Notes under the pieces: generated by a model
What the model saw: the letters and a program-made list of their open reading frames with translations, nothing else
Told to the model about the DNA's origin: nothing
Databases searched by the model: none
NCBI GenBank assembly: GCA_048262715.1
Contig: JBLXEV010000005.1
Location: 124,001 to 188,000 of the forward strand
Reading direction: 5' to 3'
From: Albirhodobacter sp048262715
Lineage (GTDB): Bacteria > Pseudomonadota > Alphaproteobacteria > Rhodobacterales > Rhodobacteraceae
DNA length: 64,000 nucleotides
Position numbers and translations under genes: made by a program
Shown here: piece after piece, positions 24,756-33,448 of the stretch
Position numbering within the stretch: position 1 is the first letter of the stretch
Layout: every line of letters begins with the position of its first letter

Positions 24756-26503
24756 TCTATCACGCCACCCCGCCCCGCACGCTCGATCTGCTGGTCGCAA
24801 ACGCGACAGGCCCGTTTGAGGCGTGGACATTTGACGATGCCGAGGCCCGCCGCGCGGCAGAGGCCGCCCTCGCCGCGCGCGGGATCACCGCCAAACTCCG
24901 CTCGGCCTATAAGCCGCTGGTGCAGTTCTTCTTGGAGGAGGCCCGCGCCGGTTTCACCGCCGCCGACATCCGTTGGCCGTGGCATCAAGGCGCGGAGCCG
25001 AACCGGTTCTTGCTCGAAACCTATCCGCTGGCCGCGCTGTTCCCTGACGCGGAGATCCGCTTTGAAAAGGGCGCGGAAGGCTTGGCCTATCACGTCACCC
25101 TCACCTATCCCGAAGGGCAAGAGGAACACACCGTCTTCGCGCCAAACCGCCTGCATAGCGATCACGTCGGCGAGGAGCTGCTCTCGCCAACAGGCTGGCA
25201 CAAGGATGCGACAGGCTCGGCCCGTCTGGAAACCGATTACGAGCAGCTGTTTGACGGCGCGATGCAGGCGATCCGCGATCACGATTGGGGCGCGGTTGAG
25301 CCGTTTTTTGAAGAGCTAACCCTCACCGCAACCGTTCCCGCGCAGGATCTCTCGCTTGGGTATGCCGATGAGGTGATCAGCCTCGTGGAAGCCCTGCATG
25401 AGGATCTCTATTTCTCCTGTCTTGAGCTGTTCCAGCGCCGCTCTGGCCGCCCCTTGGGCGATCGGCATCTGCAACCCGGCCAGATCGTGCCGGAGGTGCA
25501 GCAGGGCGCGCGGCCCGAAATCCGCATCAGCCTGCGCGCCTTTGATACCGAGGAACGCGCAGGCGCGCGGCAGGATCTGGAGCGCGCAGAGGCCCCGCCA
25601 CCTGTGGCGCAGATCCGCGACGAATTGGCCGCGATTGGGGGCACCGCCTTTACCGCGCAGAGCCGTGCTGGGCGCGATGTGCTCGCGCGGCATCATTCGG
25701 GCCAAGGCGCGCCGGTGATGATCTCTTCGGGGCAGCATGCGAATGAAACCACGCCCATCGTCGGCGCACTGCGCGCCGCGCATCGGCTGGCAGCGGCAGG
25801 CGCGGATTTTGTGATCTCTCCGCTGGAAAACCCCGATGGCTACGCGCTGCACGGGCGGTTATGCGCGCTGACACCGCGCCATATGCTGCATGCGGCGCGC
25901 TATACCGCGCTTGGCGACGATCTCGAATACCGCGAAGATCCTGAAAAGCTGTATGAAAAGGCGATCCGGCTGCAGGCTGAGGCGCTATCGGACGCGCAGC
26001 TGCACATCAACCTTCACGGCTATCCGGCGCATGAATGGACGCGGCCGATGTCGGGCTATATCCCGCGCAATTTCGCGATGTGGACAGTGCCCAAAGGGTT
26101 CTTCCTTGTCTTGCGGCATCGTTTGGGATGGGAGGCCCCCGCGCGGGCGCTGATCGAGGCGGTGACCAAAGCTCTGCAAGCGGTGCCTGACCTCGCGGAT
26201 TTCAATGCCCGTCAGATCGCGCTGTATCGCACCCATGCGGGCGAGCCGGGGTTTGAGGTGATCAACGGCTTCCCCTGCTATATCCATGCCGATGATCGGC
26301 ACCGCGTGCCCCTCACACTGATCACCGAATATCCCGATGAAACGGTCTATGGCGCGGCCTATATTGCGGGCCATACCGCGCAGATGCACACGGTTCTCGC
26401 CGCCCATGCGGCGTGGCAATCGCTGGCCGAGACCTGCCCCCCGACGGATCCGGAAACCACTCCCGCAGCCGATCCGGCAACCCCTCCCACGGCAGTGAGC
26501 TAA
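24752..26503 (+). CDS. M14 family zinc carboxypeptidase-like protein
   Basis: 583 residues from a GTG at 24752, supported by GGAGG 8 bases upstream; a longer reading would run inside the permease gene. The C-terminal half is an M14-type domain: HxxE zinc motif H329-A-N-E332 in SSGQHANET, VISPLENPDGYALHG, and third ligand H422 in INLHGYPAHEW. The N-terminal 300 residues look like a separate accessory domain I cannot name. No signal peptide, so it probably cuts peptides or amides after import. The last 25 residues are a Pro/Thr-rich tail. Confidence 0.82.
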   Translation: MIYHATPPRTLDLLVANATGPFEAWTFDDAEARRAAEAALAARGITAKLRSAYKPLVQFFLEEARAGFTAADIRWPWHQGAEPNRFLLETYPLAALFPDAEIRFEKGAEGLAYHVTLTYPEGQEEHTVFAPNRLHSDHVGEELLSPTGWHKDATGSARLETDYEQLFDGAMQAIRDHDWGAVEPFFEELTLTATVPAQDLSLGYADEVISLVEALHEDLYFSCLELFQRRSGRPLGDRHLQPGQIVPEVQQGARPEIRISLRAFDTEERAGARQDLERAEAPPPVAQIRDELAAIGGTAFTAQSRAGRDVLARHHSGQGAPVMISSGQHANETTPIVGALRAAHRLAAAGADFVISPLENPDGYALHGRLCALTPRHMLHAARYTALGDDLEYREDPEKLYEKAIRLQAEALSDAQLHINLHGYPAHEWTRPMSGYIPRNFAMWTVPKGFFLVLRHRLGWEAPARALIEAVTKALQAVPDLADFNARQIALYRTHAGEPGFEVINGFPCYIHADDRHRVPLTLITEYPDETVYGAAYIAGHTAQMHTVLAAHAAWQSLAETCPPTDPETTPAADPATPPTAVS

Positions 26504-26516
26504 CCCTATGGCGCGC

Positions 26517-27173
26517 TCACTCCCGCCCCTTTTGCCCCGAGAAGGCCGCCAACACGGCGCGTTCGGATTGCGACAGATAACTCTCGAGCTGTCGCGCGGC
26601 GGCCTCGGTCTGTCCGGCCTCCAGCTTGGCCAGAATCGCGGCATTCATCTCGATATAGGGGGCGTGGAGCCATTGTGGATTGGCCAGAAGGCCAAAGGCC
26701 AGACGCAGCTCGGCAGCGAGGTTTCCGAAGAAGGCCGCAAGCCGCGGGCTATCGGTCAGATCCACAATCGCGCTGTGAAAATCCATATTGGCATTGCCGA
26801 CCGCGCGCCAGTCATGGGTCTTCTGCGCGGTGCGGGCGCGCGCCACCGCCGCCGCCATCCGCTCGGTCGCGGGGTGATGCACATGCGCCTGCCGCAAGGC
26901 CTGACACTCGATAATCCGCCGCACATGGTAGATATCGATGATCGCGCCCATCGAGGGGCTGGCCACGAACACACCGCGGTTCGCCTCATGCACCAAAAGC
27001 CCGTCCTTGGTCAGCATCCGGAACGCTTCGCGCAAAGTGTTGCGCGACACGCCGATGCTTTCGGCCAGCGTGGTTTCCGACAAGCGCTGCCCCGGCGCAA
27101 GCTCGCCAAAGGTCAGGCGGTCGCGGATCGTGGTGGCAACCTGCTCGACAAGGCTTTGCGGCGAAACGGACAT
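26517..27173 (-). CDS. GntR family regulator, FCD subtype
   Basis: 218 residues from the ATG at 27173. Winged helix (VEQVATTIRDRLTFGELAPGQRLSETTLAESIGVSRNTLREAFRMLTKDGLL) and FCD ligand domain (YHVRRIIECQALR, NMDFHSAIVDL, HAPYIEMNAAIL). It sits between the peptide-importer operon (tail to tail, 13 bp) and the divergent pxp operon (113 bp between starts). It probably represses the pxp genes and perhaps the importer in response to their substrate. Confidence 0.92.
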   Translation of the reverse strand: MSVSPQSLVEQVATTIRDRLTFGELAPGQRLSETTLAESIGVSRNTLREAFRMLTKDGLLVHEANRGVFVASPSMGAIIDIYHVRRIIECQALRQAHVHHPATERMAAAVARARTAQKTHDWRAVGNANMDFHSAIVDLTDSPRLAAFFGNLAAELRLAFGLLANPQWLHAPYIEMNAAILAKLEAGQTEAAARQLESYLSQSERAVLAAFSGQKGRE

Positions 27174-27286
27174 GGGGTCAAAAGCTCCTGGCGAGGGTGT
27201 CCATTGTTCTACGACACAACCGCATTTTCTTTCAATGCTACAATCCTTTATGGCGAGGTAGTTTTCTACCGGAGTGGAGAGCAAAC

Positions 27287-28051
27287 ATGGATCTGAACAG
27301 CGATTTGGGCGAAAGCTACGGCGCTTGGCAGATGGGCGATGATGCCGCGATGCTGGAGATCGTCACCTCCGCAAATATCGCCTGCGGGTTTCATGCGGGC
27401 GATCCTTCGGGGATTTTGCGCACGGTGCAGGCCGCCGCCGCGCGCGGCGTTTGCATCGGCGCGCATGTCGGCTATCCGGATCGGGTCGGTTTTGGCCGCC
27501 GTGCGATGCAGATCGCGCCCGATGATCTGACGGCAGATGTGATCTATCAAATCGGCGCGCTGCAAGGCTTGGCGAGGGCGGCGGGCACCTCCGTGCGCTA
27601 TGTCAAACCACATGGCGCGCTCTACAATGCGATTGCGCATGACCTCGCGCAGGCCGATGCGGTGATTGCCGCGATCCGCGCGGTGGATCCGACGCTGGCG
27701 CTGATGGCCTTGGCGGGATCGCCTCTGGTCGCCCATGCGCGCGCGGCAGGGGTGAGCGTGATCTGCGAAGCCTTTGCCGACCGCGCCTATCAGGCCGATG
27801 GTCAGTTGGTCTCGCGGAGCAAAGCGGGGGCGGTGCTGCATGAGTCTGAGGAAATCGCCGCGCGGATGCTGGCCATGGCCCGCGACGGTTTGATCACCGC
27901 GATCACGGGCGAGCGCATCACGATCGAGGCGCAATCCATCTGCATTCACGGCGATAGCCCCGATGCCGTCGCGATTGCCCGCCAAGTGGCGGCAACCCTG
28001 CGCGGTGGCGGGATTGCCCTGCAAAGCTTTTGCCGAGACCAATCAGAATGA
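27287..28051 (+). CDS. pxpA: 5-oxoprolinase subunit PxpA (LamB/YcsF family)
   Basis: 254 residues, the standard length. Starts MDLNSDLGESYGAW with the conserved SANIACGFHAGDP motif, then RGVCIGAHVGYPD, GRRAMQ, VKPHGALYN, EAFADRAYQADGQLVSRS and CIHGDSP, all diagnostic of LamB/YcsF. With PxpB and PxpC it forms the ATP-dependent prokaryotic 5-oxoprolinase that opens pyroglutamate to glutamate. The start at 27287 follows GGAG; ATGA overlap with the next gene. Confidence 0.93.
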   Translation: MDLNSDLGESYGAWQMGDDAAMLEIVTSANIACGFHAGDPSGILRTVQAAAARGVCIGAHVGYPDRVGFGRRAMQIAPDDLTADVIYQIGALQGLARAAGTSVRYVKPHGALYNAIAHDLAQADAVIAAIRAVDPTLALMALAGSPLVAHARAAGVSVICEAFADRAYQADGQLVSRSKAGAVLHESEEIAARMLAMARDGLITAITGERITIEAQSICIHGDSPDAVAIARQVAATLRGGGIALQSFCRDQSE

Positions 28052-29676
28052 CCGACCCGCGCGTTGAAAGCGCCGCCCCTCTCCGAATTCTGCCCTCGGG
28101 CAGCGGCGCGATCTTGGTCGAATTGCCGGATCTGGCCGATACGATGGCCCTGCTCGCGGATCTGCAAGCCGAGCCGCTGCACGGCGTGCTGGAGATGGTT
28201 GCGGGTGCGCGCACTCTGTCGTTGCGGTTTGATCCGCAGGTGACTTCGGCCACGGACCTGACCTCCGCCTTGGCGCTGCGCCGCCTGCGCCCGCCGCGCC
28301 CCGAGAGCCAGCGGACCGTTGAGATCCCCGTGTGCTATGACGGCGAAGATCTGGCCGAGGTCGCCCGTTTGACCGGATTGAGTGAAACGGAGGTGATCCG
28401 CCGCCACACGGAGCGCCCGTGGACGGTGGCCTTCGGCGGGTTTGCCCCCGGATTTGCCTATCTGTCGGGCGGTGACCCTGCGCTGGACGTGCCGCGCCGC
28501 AAAGCCCCGCGCACCCGCATCCCTGCGGGGGCTGTTGCCTTAGCGGGGTGTTTCTCGGGCGTTTACCCGACCGCCAGCCCCGGCGGATGGCAGATTATCG
28601 GCACCACCCCCGTGCAAATGTGGGATCTGACACGGCAGCCCCCCGCGCTGTTATCGGCTGGCGACCGCGTGCGGTTTGTTGCGATTACGGATACCAAATA
28701 CGCGGATATCGCGGCGCAGACACACTCCGCGCCGCTCTCAGATAACGCGGCTCATATGGTCGGCGCGCAGGGCAGGCTCACGGTGACGAAAAGCCCGTTT
28801 CCCATCCTGCTACAGGATGCGGGGCGCTCAGGGCAGACGGCGCAGGGCGTGTCGGCTTCGGGCGTGATGGATCTGGGCGCGCTGCGCAGCCTGAACCGGA
28901 TGCTGGGCAACCCCCCCGATTGCGCGGCCTTAGAGATCACCGGCGGCGCCAGTTTCCGTATTGATGCGCCCGCTGTCCTCGCCGTGGCGGGGGCGCCCTG
29001 TGTGGTCACGATCAACGCGGCGCTGCGCCTTCCCTCGCATCAGCCGATCGCGCTGGATGCCGGAGATGAGGTGACGCTCTCGCCCCCCGCCTCCGGCGTG
29101 CGCTCGCTTCTGGGCCTGCGCGGCGGGTTCAAGGTGGAACCCGTTCTGGGCAGCCTTGCAACCGATACGCTGGCGGGTCTCGGGCCTGCGCCGCTCGCCT
29201 CCGGCGATAGCCTCGCGCTGGCAAATGCCGCCGCAATCGCCGTGGGCGATCCCGAACCCGCAGCGGATCTTCCGCGCGCGGGCGAGACGGTGACGCTGGA
29301 TATCCTCTTGGGGCCGCGCGCCGATGCTTTCACGCCAGAGATGCTGGCGCTGCTGACACGGCAGGATTGGGAGGTGAGCCAGCAATCCAGCCGTGTTGGC
29401 CTGCGGCTGGACGGGGCGCACCCGCTGCTGCGCGACGATGCCACCGAGCTGCCCTCCGAGGGCACCGTGCGCGGCGCGATCCAAGTGCCCCATTCAGGGC
29501 AGCCCGTCCTCTTCATGGCGGATCACCCTTTGACGGGCGGCTATCCGGTGATTGGCGTGGTCGCCGCGCATCATCTGGATCTGGCCGCGCAGATCCCCCC
29601 CGGCGCGCGCATCCGCTTCCGCCCCCTTGCCCCTTTCGCCGAGATCGGCGCTTTTGAACTTGAAAGATCGCTATGA
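28048..29676 (+). CDS. Fused 5-oxoprolinase subunits PxpB-PxpC (KipI-KipA)
   Basis: 542 residues. The N-terminal ~215 residues are PxpB/KipI (PSGSGAILVELPD, FAPGFAYLSGGDPALDVPRRKAPRTRIPAGAVALAG split by the GCFSGVYPTASPGGW motif). Residues ~245-540 are PxpC/KipA (LLQDAGRSGQTAQGVSASG, MDLGALRSLNRMLGN). In E. coli and B. subtilis these are separate polypeptides. Fused KipI-KipA also equals the carboxyltransferase part of urea carboxylase, which matters because the next gene is a biotin carboxylase. ATGA overlaps occur on both sides. Confidence 0.93.
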   Translation: MTDPRVESAAPLRILPSGSGAILVELPDLADTMALLADLQAEPLHGVLEMVAGARTLSLRFDPQVTSATDLTSALALRRLRPPRPESQRTVEIPVCYDGEDLAEVARLTGLSETEVIRRHTERPWTVAFGGFAPGFAYLSGGDPALDVPRRKAPRTRIPAGAVALAGCFSGVYPTASPGGWQIIGTTPVQMWDLTRQPPALLSAGDRVRFVAITDTKYADIAAQTHSAPLSDNAAHMVGAQGRLTVTKSPFPILLQDAGRSGQTAQGVSASGVMDLGALRSLNRMLGNPPDCAALEITGGASFRIDAPAVLAVAGAPCVVTINAALRLPSHQPIALDAGDEVTLSPPASGVRSLLGLRGGFKVEPVLGSLATDTLAGLGPAPLASGDSLALANAAAIAVGDPEPAADLPRAGETVTLDILLGPRADAFTPEMLALLTRQDWEVSQQSSRVGLRLDGAHPLLRDDATELPSEGTVRGAIQVPHSGQPVLFMADHPLTGGYPVIGVVAAHHLDLAAQIPPGARIRFRPLAPFAEIGAFELERSL

Positions 29677-31439
29677 AGAAAGTCCTCATTGCCAACCGCG
29701 GTGAAATTGCCCTGCGGATCATCCGCGCCTGCCGCGATTATGGCCTGCAATCGATCGCGGTTTACGCCGATCCCGACGTGGATGCGCTGCACACATCTGC
29801 CGCCGATGTGGCCTTTGCGCTGGCGGGCAGCCGTCCGGCTGATACCTATCTCAACATCCCCGCGCTGTTGGAAATCGCCCGCCGCGCTGGCGCGGATGCG
29901 GTCCATCCGGGCTATGGGTTCCTCTCGGAAAGCGCCGCCTTCGCCCGTGCAGTGCAAGAGGCGGGCCTGATCTGGATCGGCCCCGACCCGCAAGTGATCG
30001 AGCAATTGGGCGATAAGGTCGCCGCGCGGCGCATCGCCGAGCGCGTGGGCGCCCCGCTCGTGCCCGGCACGGCGGGCCCCGTGCAAGAGGCCGCGGAGCT
30101 CCACGCCTTTGCGCGCGAGAACGGCCTGCCAATCGCGATCAAAGCGGCGCATGGCGGCGGCGGGCGCGGGATGAAGGTCGTGCGCGCACTCGATGAGATC
30201 GATGCGCTCTTTGCCTCCGCCGTGCGCGAGGCGGAAACCGCCTTTGGCAATGGTGCGTGCTACGCCGAGCGTTTTCTTGACCGTCCACGCCATGTCGAGG
30301 TTCAGATCTTGGCGGATCGTCACGGCAAGGTGGTGGCGGTGGGCACTCGCGATTGCTCGCTGCAACGGCGCAACCAGAAGCTGGTGGAAGAGGCCCCTGC
30401 CCCGTATCTGACCCCCGATCAGGAAACCCGCCTGCTGCGTTCGGCGGAGGCGATCTGCCGTGAGGCGGGCTATAGCGGGGCGGGCACGGTGGAGTTTTTA
30501 CTCGGGGGCGACGGGTTGATATCCTTCCTGGAGGTCAACACCCGTTTGCAAGTGGAGCATCCGGTGACCGAGGAAGTGACCTGCATTGATCTGGTGATCG
30601 AGCAGTTCCGCATTGCCGAGGGCCTGCCCCTGTCGATCAGCGAGACCCCGCAAGCGCGTGGCCATGCGATGGAATTCCGGATCAATGCCGAGGATCCGGG
30701 CCGTGGTTTCCTGCCCACCCCCGGCCCGATCACCCGTTTTGCGCCGCCCTCCGGCCCGGGCGTGCGGCTCGATAGCGGCGTGGAAACCGGATCAAGCGTG
30801 CCGGGGAGTTACGACTCGTTGATGGCCAAGCTGATCGTCACCGGCCCGACCCGCGATGTGGTGCTCGCCCGCGCGCGCCGTGCCTTGGCCGAGTTTTCCA
30901 TCGAGGGCGTGGCCTCGGTGCTGCCCTTCCACCGCGCCCTGGTGGAAGCGCCTGCGTTCAACGGCACGGATGAGTTCGCCGTCCATACCCGATGGATTGA
31001 AACCGAGTTCGCCGAACCCCTCGCCGCCGCCCTGCGGGTGACGCCCGTGGAGGCCCCGTTGCTGCGCGGTATGGTGGAGATTGACGGCACCCGGCACGAT
31101 ATCGCCATCGGCCCCGCTTTGCTGGCACAACTGGCCGCGCATCTCAACGTGACACCGTCATCGCGGGCCAATCCCCCAATGGAGCCTGCGCCCACACAGC
31201 CCGCTGCGGGGGACATCCTCGCCCCGATCTCTGGCATCATGCAAGGCTGGAGCGTCAGTGAGGGCGAAGAGGTTGCCGAGGGCCAAGTCGTGGCGGTGAT
31301 GGAGGCGATGAAAATGGAGACCCAAATCACCGCCCCGCAGGCGGGACGGATTTCGCTGCGCAGCGCCGCAGGGCAAACCGTCGCGGCAGACTCCGTTCTC
31401 GCCACGATCACTGCGCAGAGGGAAACCACGACGGGTTGA
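29673..31439 (+). CDS. Biotin carboxylase fused to biotin carboxyl carrier domain
   Basis: 588 residues. Biotin carboxylase domain (1-~450) with ATP-grasp glycine loop AAHGGGGRGMKVV, EVQILADRHG and FLEVNTRLQVEHPVTEEV. A linker follows, then a C-terminal biotinyl domain with VMEAMKMET, where K547 would carry biotin. No separate carboxyltransferase of the acyl-CoA type is present; the upstream KipI-KipA fusion is homologous to the carboxyltransferase of urea carboxylase. It overlaps that gene by 4 bp. Whether it serves 5-oxoprolinase, a urea-like amide carboxylation or another acceptor is unknown. Confidence 0.93.
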   Translation: MKKVLIANRGEIALRIIRACRDYGLQSIAVYADPDVDALHTSAADVAFALAGSRPADTYLNIPALLEIARRAGADAVHPGYGFLSESAAFARAVQEAGLIWIGPDPQVIEQLGDKVAARRIAERVGAPLVPGTAGPVQEAAELHAFARENGLPIAIKAAHGGGGRGMKVVRALDEIDALFASAVREAETAFGNGACYAERFLDRPRHVEVQILADRHGKVVAVGTRDCSLQRRNQKLVEEAPAPYLTPDQETRLLRSAEAICREAGYSGAGTVEFLLGGDGLISFLEVNTRLQVEHPVTEEVTCIDLVIEQFRIAEGLPLSISETPQARGHAMEFRINAEDPGRGFLPTPGPITRFAPPSGPGVRLDSGVETGSSVPGSYDSLMAKLIVTGPTRDVVLARARRALAEFSIEGVASVLPFHRALVEAPAFNGTDEFAVHTRWIETEFAEPLAAALRVTPVEAPLLRGMVEIDGTRHDIAIGPALLAQLAAHLNVTPSSRANPPMEPAPTQPAAGDILAPISGIMQGWSVSEGEEVAEGQVVAVMEAMKMETQITAPQAGRISLRSAAGQTVAADSVLATITAQRETTTG

Positions 31440-31607
31440 CATGATCATCACCGGACCCTCGTCTCCGCAAGGGGTGCGTCTCCACAAATAGCCGGGGTGA
31501 CGAGCATCAGAAGACAGCCAGATTGGCTGTTTTCAAGGGGTGGACCCTCTCAGAACACGCTGCAAGTGGCAGCGGTGCGGCAGTTTTTGATCCGCCGGCA
31601 AAGCAAA

Positions 31608-31635
31608 GCGGCGCCATCCTGCCGGATGACGCCGC
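31608..31635 (-). terminator. Terminator of the symporter operon
   Basis: 12-bp stem with one mismatch (GCGGCGCCATCC / GGATGACGCCGC) and a 4-base loop, 23 bases beyond the stop of the symporter on the minus strand, followed by TTTGCTTTG in that direction. Confidence 0.55.
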
Positions 31636-31658
31636 CCGCATACCCGTTTAGGGTGAGG

Positions 31659-33143
31659 TCAAGTTCTCAGAACTGCCTCTTTCGCCACAGCGGCAGACAC
31701 TGGTGCCATGAAATCATCCGCACGCGCATCGCGGGCGGGACGAGTGACAAGGCTCACCGCGATAAACAGCACCGAGGCAATCGGGAAGCCAAGGATCCCT
31801 GCATTCAGCCCGAACAGCGAATTGCCGGTCAGATACATCCCGATCACGAAGATCACGCCGCCGACAATTGACGCCAATGCCCCAGCAGCCGTGCCGCCGC
31901 GCCAGAAAAACGCCCCAATGGTTGCGGGCACGACCACGACAAGCCCGGCCGAGGCTGCGACCGACAGAACCGCGATCATGCTGAATTCCATTGCCGCAAA
32001 GCCCAGTGCAAGCAGTGAGATCACTGGGATCACGAATTTGCCGATCAGCAATTGCCGCGCATCATCTCGGTCTCCCGTCAAATTGCCCCAGACATCCCGT
32101 GCGAAGATCGAGGAGAGCGTCAGCAGGATCGAGTCGATGGTTGAGACGGCGGCGGCAAGGATACCGACCATCACGATCACGCCCAGAACCGGCGGCACAT
32201 AGTCCGACGACAGGAGCGTGGAGGTTGCCAGATCGGGGCTTGCCAGATCGGGGAATGCCACGAGTGCGGAAAAGCCCCAGATGACGGACACGACCGTGTA
32301 GATCAGCCCGAAGCAAAGGAAGATCATCAGCATCCGGCGCAGGGCACCGAGAGATGCAGGCATATAGAGACGTTGACTTACCTGCGGGTTCGAGATGGCG
32401 AAGAAGAACCAAGGAAGGGTCAGCCCGAGGAAGGTTTTAAAGCTGAACAACCCCGGCCCAGGCACTTGCAGCATTTCTGGACGGGTCTCGCTAATGGTTG
32501 CGAACATGCCCGTGAAACCGCCGAGTTCAGACACGACATAGATGCCCACAAGCACCGAAGCGACAATCATCACGAGCGCCTGAAGGCTGTCCGTCCACAT
32601 GACGGAGCGAATGCCTGCGATATAGGCGAAGAAAATCGCCAGAACCGTCGCCACCACAATTCCGGTGCCGAAGGACAGCTCTCCCCCCGTCATCCCAGAC
32701 AAAAGATAGCCGACACCCGAAAGTTGCACCGCAGAATAGGGGATCAGGAAAATCAGTCCCGTGATCCCCGCCGCCATTGCAACCCAGCGGCTCCCATACC
32801 GTTGGCCCAGCATCTCAGAGGGCGTCACGCAGCCGGTCTTTTTGCTCACCGCCCAAAAGCGCGGGCCAAAGATCGCCACCAGCGACACACCCGCGAAATA
32901 GACGATTTCGAAGCCAAGCGCCCCGACGCCGCCTTTATAGGTCAGCCCCGCCAGCCCAACCATCATAAAAGCGGAATAGGTTGTGGCGCTATAGCTGAGT
33001 GCCGAGATCACCCCTCCCATGGAGCGGTCGCCGAGGAAGTAATCCGACATGCTAGAGGATTTGCCGCTGCGCGAGATATAGGCAACGATCAGCGACAGGG
33101 CGATGTAGATAACAATCCCCCACACGACCAATGACGTATTCAT
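31659..33143 (-). CDS. Sodium:solute symporter (SSS family)
   Basis: 494 residues, about thirteen membrane helices, with SSS features: DYFLGDRSMGG after helix 1, ALSYSATTYSAFMMVGLAGLTY (the sodium/substrate region in helix 2) and the R-x-GSRW loop. PutP/PanF-like length. It is coupled by ATGA to a small membrane protein upstream and lies next to nicC, and no NicT-type MFS transporter is seen in the cluster. By context it is a candidate nicotinate or hydroxynicotinate uptake carrier; the sequence itself does not show the substrate. A 14-base repeat (32225-32253) encodes a doubled PDLAS. Confidence 0.9.
   Translation of the reverse strand: MNTSLVVWGIVIYIALSLIVAYISRSGKSSSMSDYFLGDRSMGGVISALSYSATTYSAFMMVGLAGLTYKGGVGALGFEIVYFAGVSLVAIFGPRFWAVSKKTGCVTPSEMLGQRYGSRWVAMAAGITGLIFLIPYSAVQLSGVGYLLSGMTGGELSFGTGIVVATVLAIFFAYIAGIRSVMWTDSLQALVMIVASVLVGIYVVSELGGFTGMFATISETRPEMLQVPGPGLFSFKTFLGLTLPWFFFAISNPQVSQRLYMPASLGALRRMLMIFLCFGLIYTVVSVIWGFSALVAFPDLASPDLATSTLLSSDYVPPVLGVIVMVGILAAAVSTIDSILLTLSSIFARDVWGNLTGDRDDARQLLIGKFVIPVISLLALGFAAMEFSMIAVLSVAASAGLVVVVPATIGAFFWRGGTAAGALASIVGGVIFVIGMYLTGNSLFGLNAGILGFPIASVLFIAVSLVTRPARDARADDFMAPVSAAVAKEAVLRT
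32225..32253. repeat. Short tandem repeat inside the symporter gene
   Basis: TTGCCAGATCGGGG occurs twice with period 15 (32225-32238, 32240-32253), coding for a duplicated Pro-Asp-Leu-Ala-Ser in a loop of the symporter. In frame, so it does not disturb the gene. Confidence 0.85.
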
Positions 33144-33325
33144 AGCTCAGCCTCCTCGATCCCGATCATCGCCAGAAAATTCAAAATGATGACTCCGACA
33201 CCTGCGAGGCACCAAAACAGAAAGCTTCCCTGCCACGTCGAGACCTGACCAAGCCACAGATATGGTATGGCGTAACAGGACACGACCAGCACGGCGGTCA
33301 GTATCAGCGCGATTTTTCGCAACAT
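33140..33325 (-). CDS. Small two-helix membrane protein, symporter partner
   Basis: 61 residues (MLRKIALILTAVLVVSCYAIPYLWLG...), two hydrophobic segments separated by a short loop, ending in acidic residues. The ATG at 33325 follows a G-rich site; its stop overlaps the symporter start (ATGA). This matches the small DUF3311/YhdT-like proteins found before SSS carriers such as PanF and presumed to be accessory subunits. Role inferred from position. Confidence 0.72.
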   Translation of the reverse strand: MLRKIALILTAVLVVSCYAIPYLWLGQVSTWQGSFLFWCLAGVGVIILNFLAMIGIEEAEL

Positions 33326-33420
33326 TTTTTTCCCCGTCTGTTGAATTCGTTTTTTGATATGCGATCCCTGCCGGAAGATCAGGGCGATCTTCCGATTGGC
33401 GATACGCAATGTTTTTAAGT

Positions 33421-33442
33421 GGCGGCCAGCATACCGGCCGCC
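33421..33442 (-). terminator. Hairpin after nicC
   Basis: Perfect 7-bp GGCGGCC / GGCCGCC stem with an 8-base loop, 6 bases beyond the nicC stop on the minus strand. A short A/T tract (ACTTAAAAA) follows rather than a pure T run, so termination is probably partial. Confidence 0.5.
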
Positions 33443-33448
33443 CCCATG

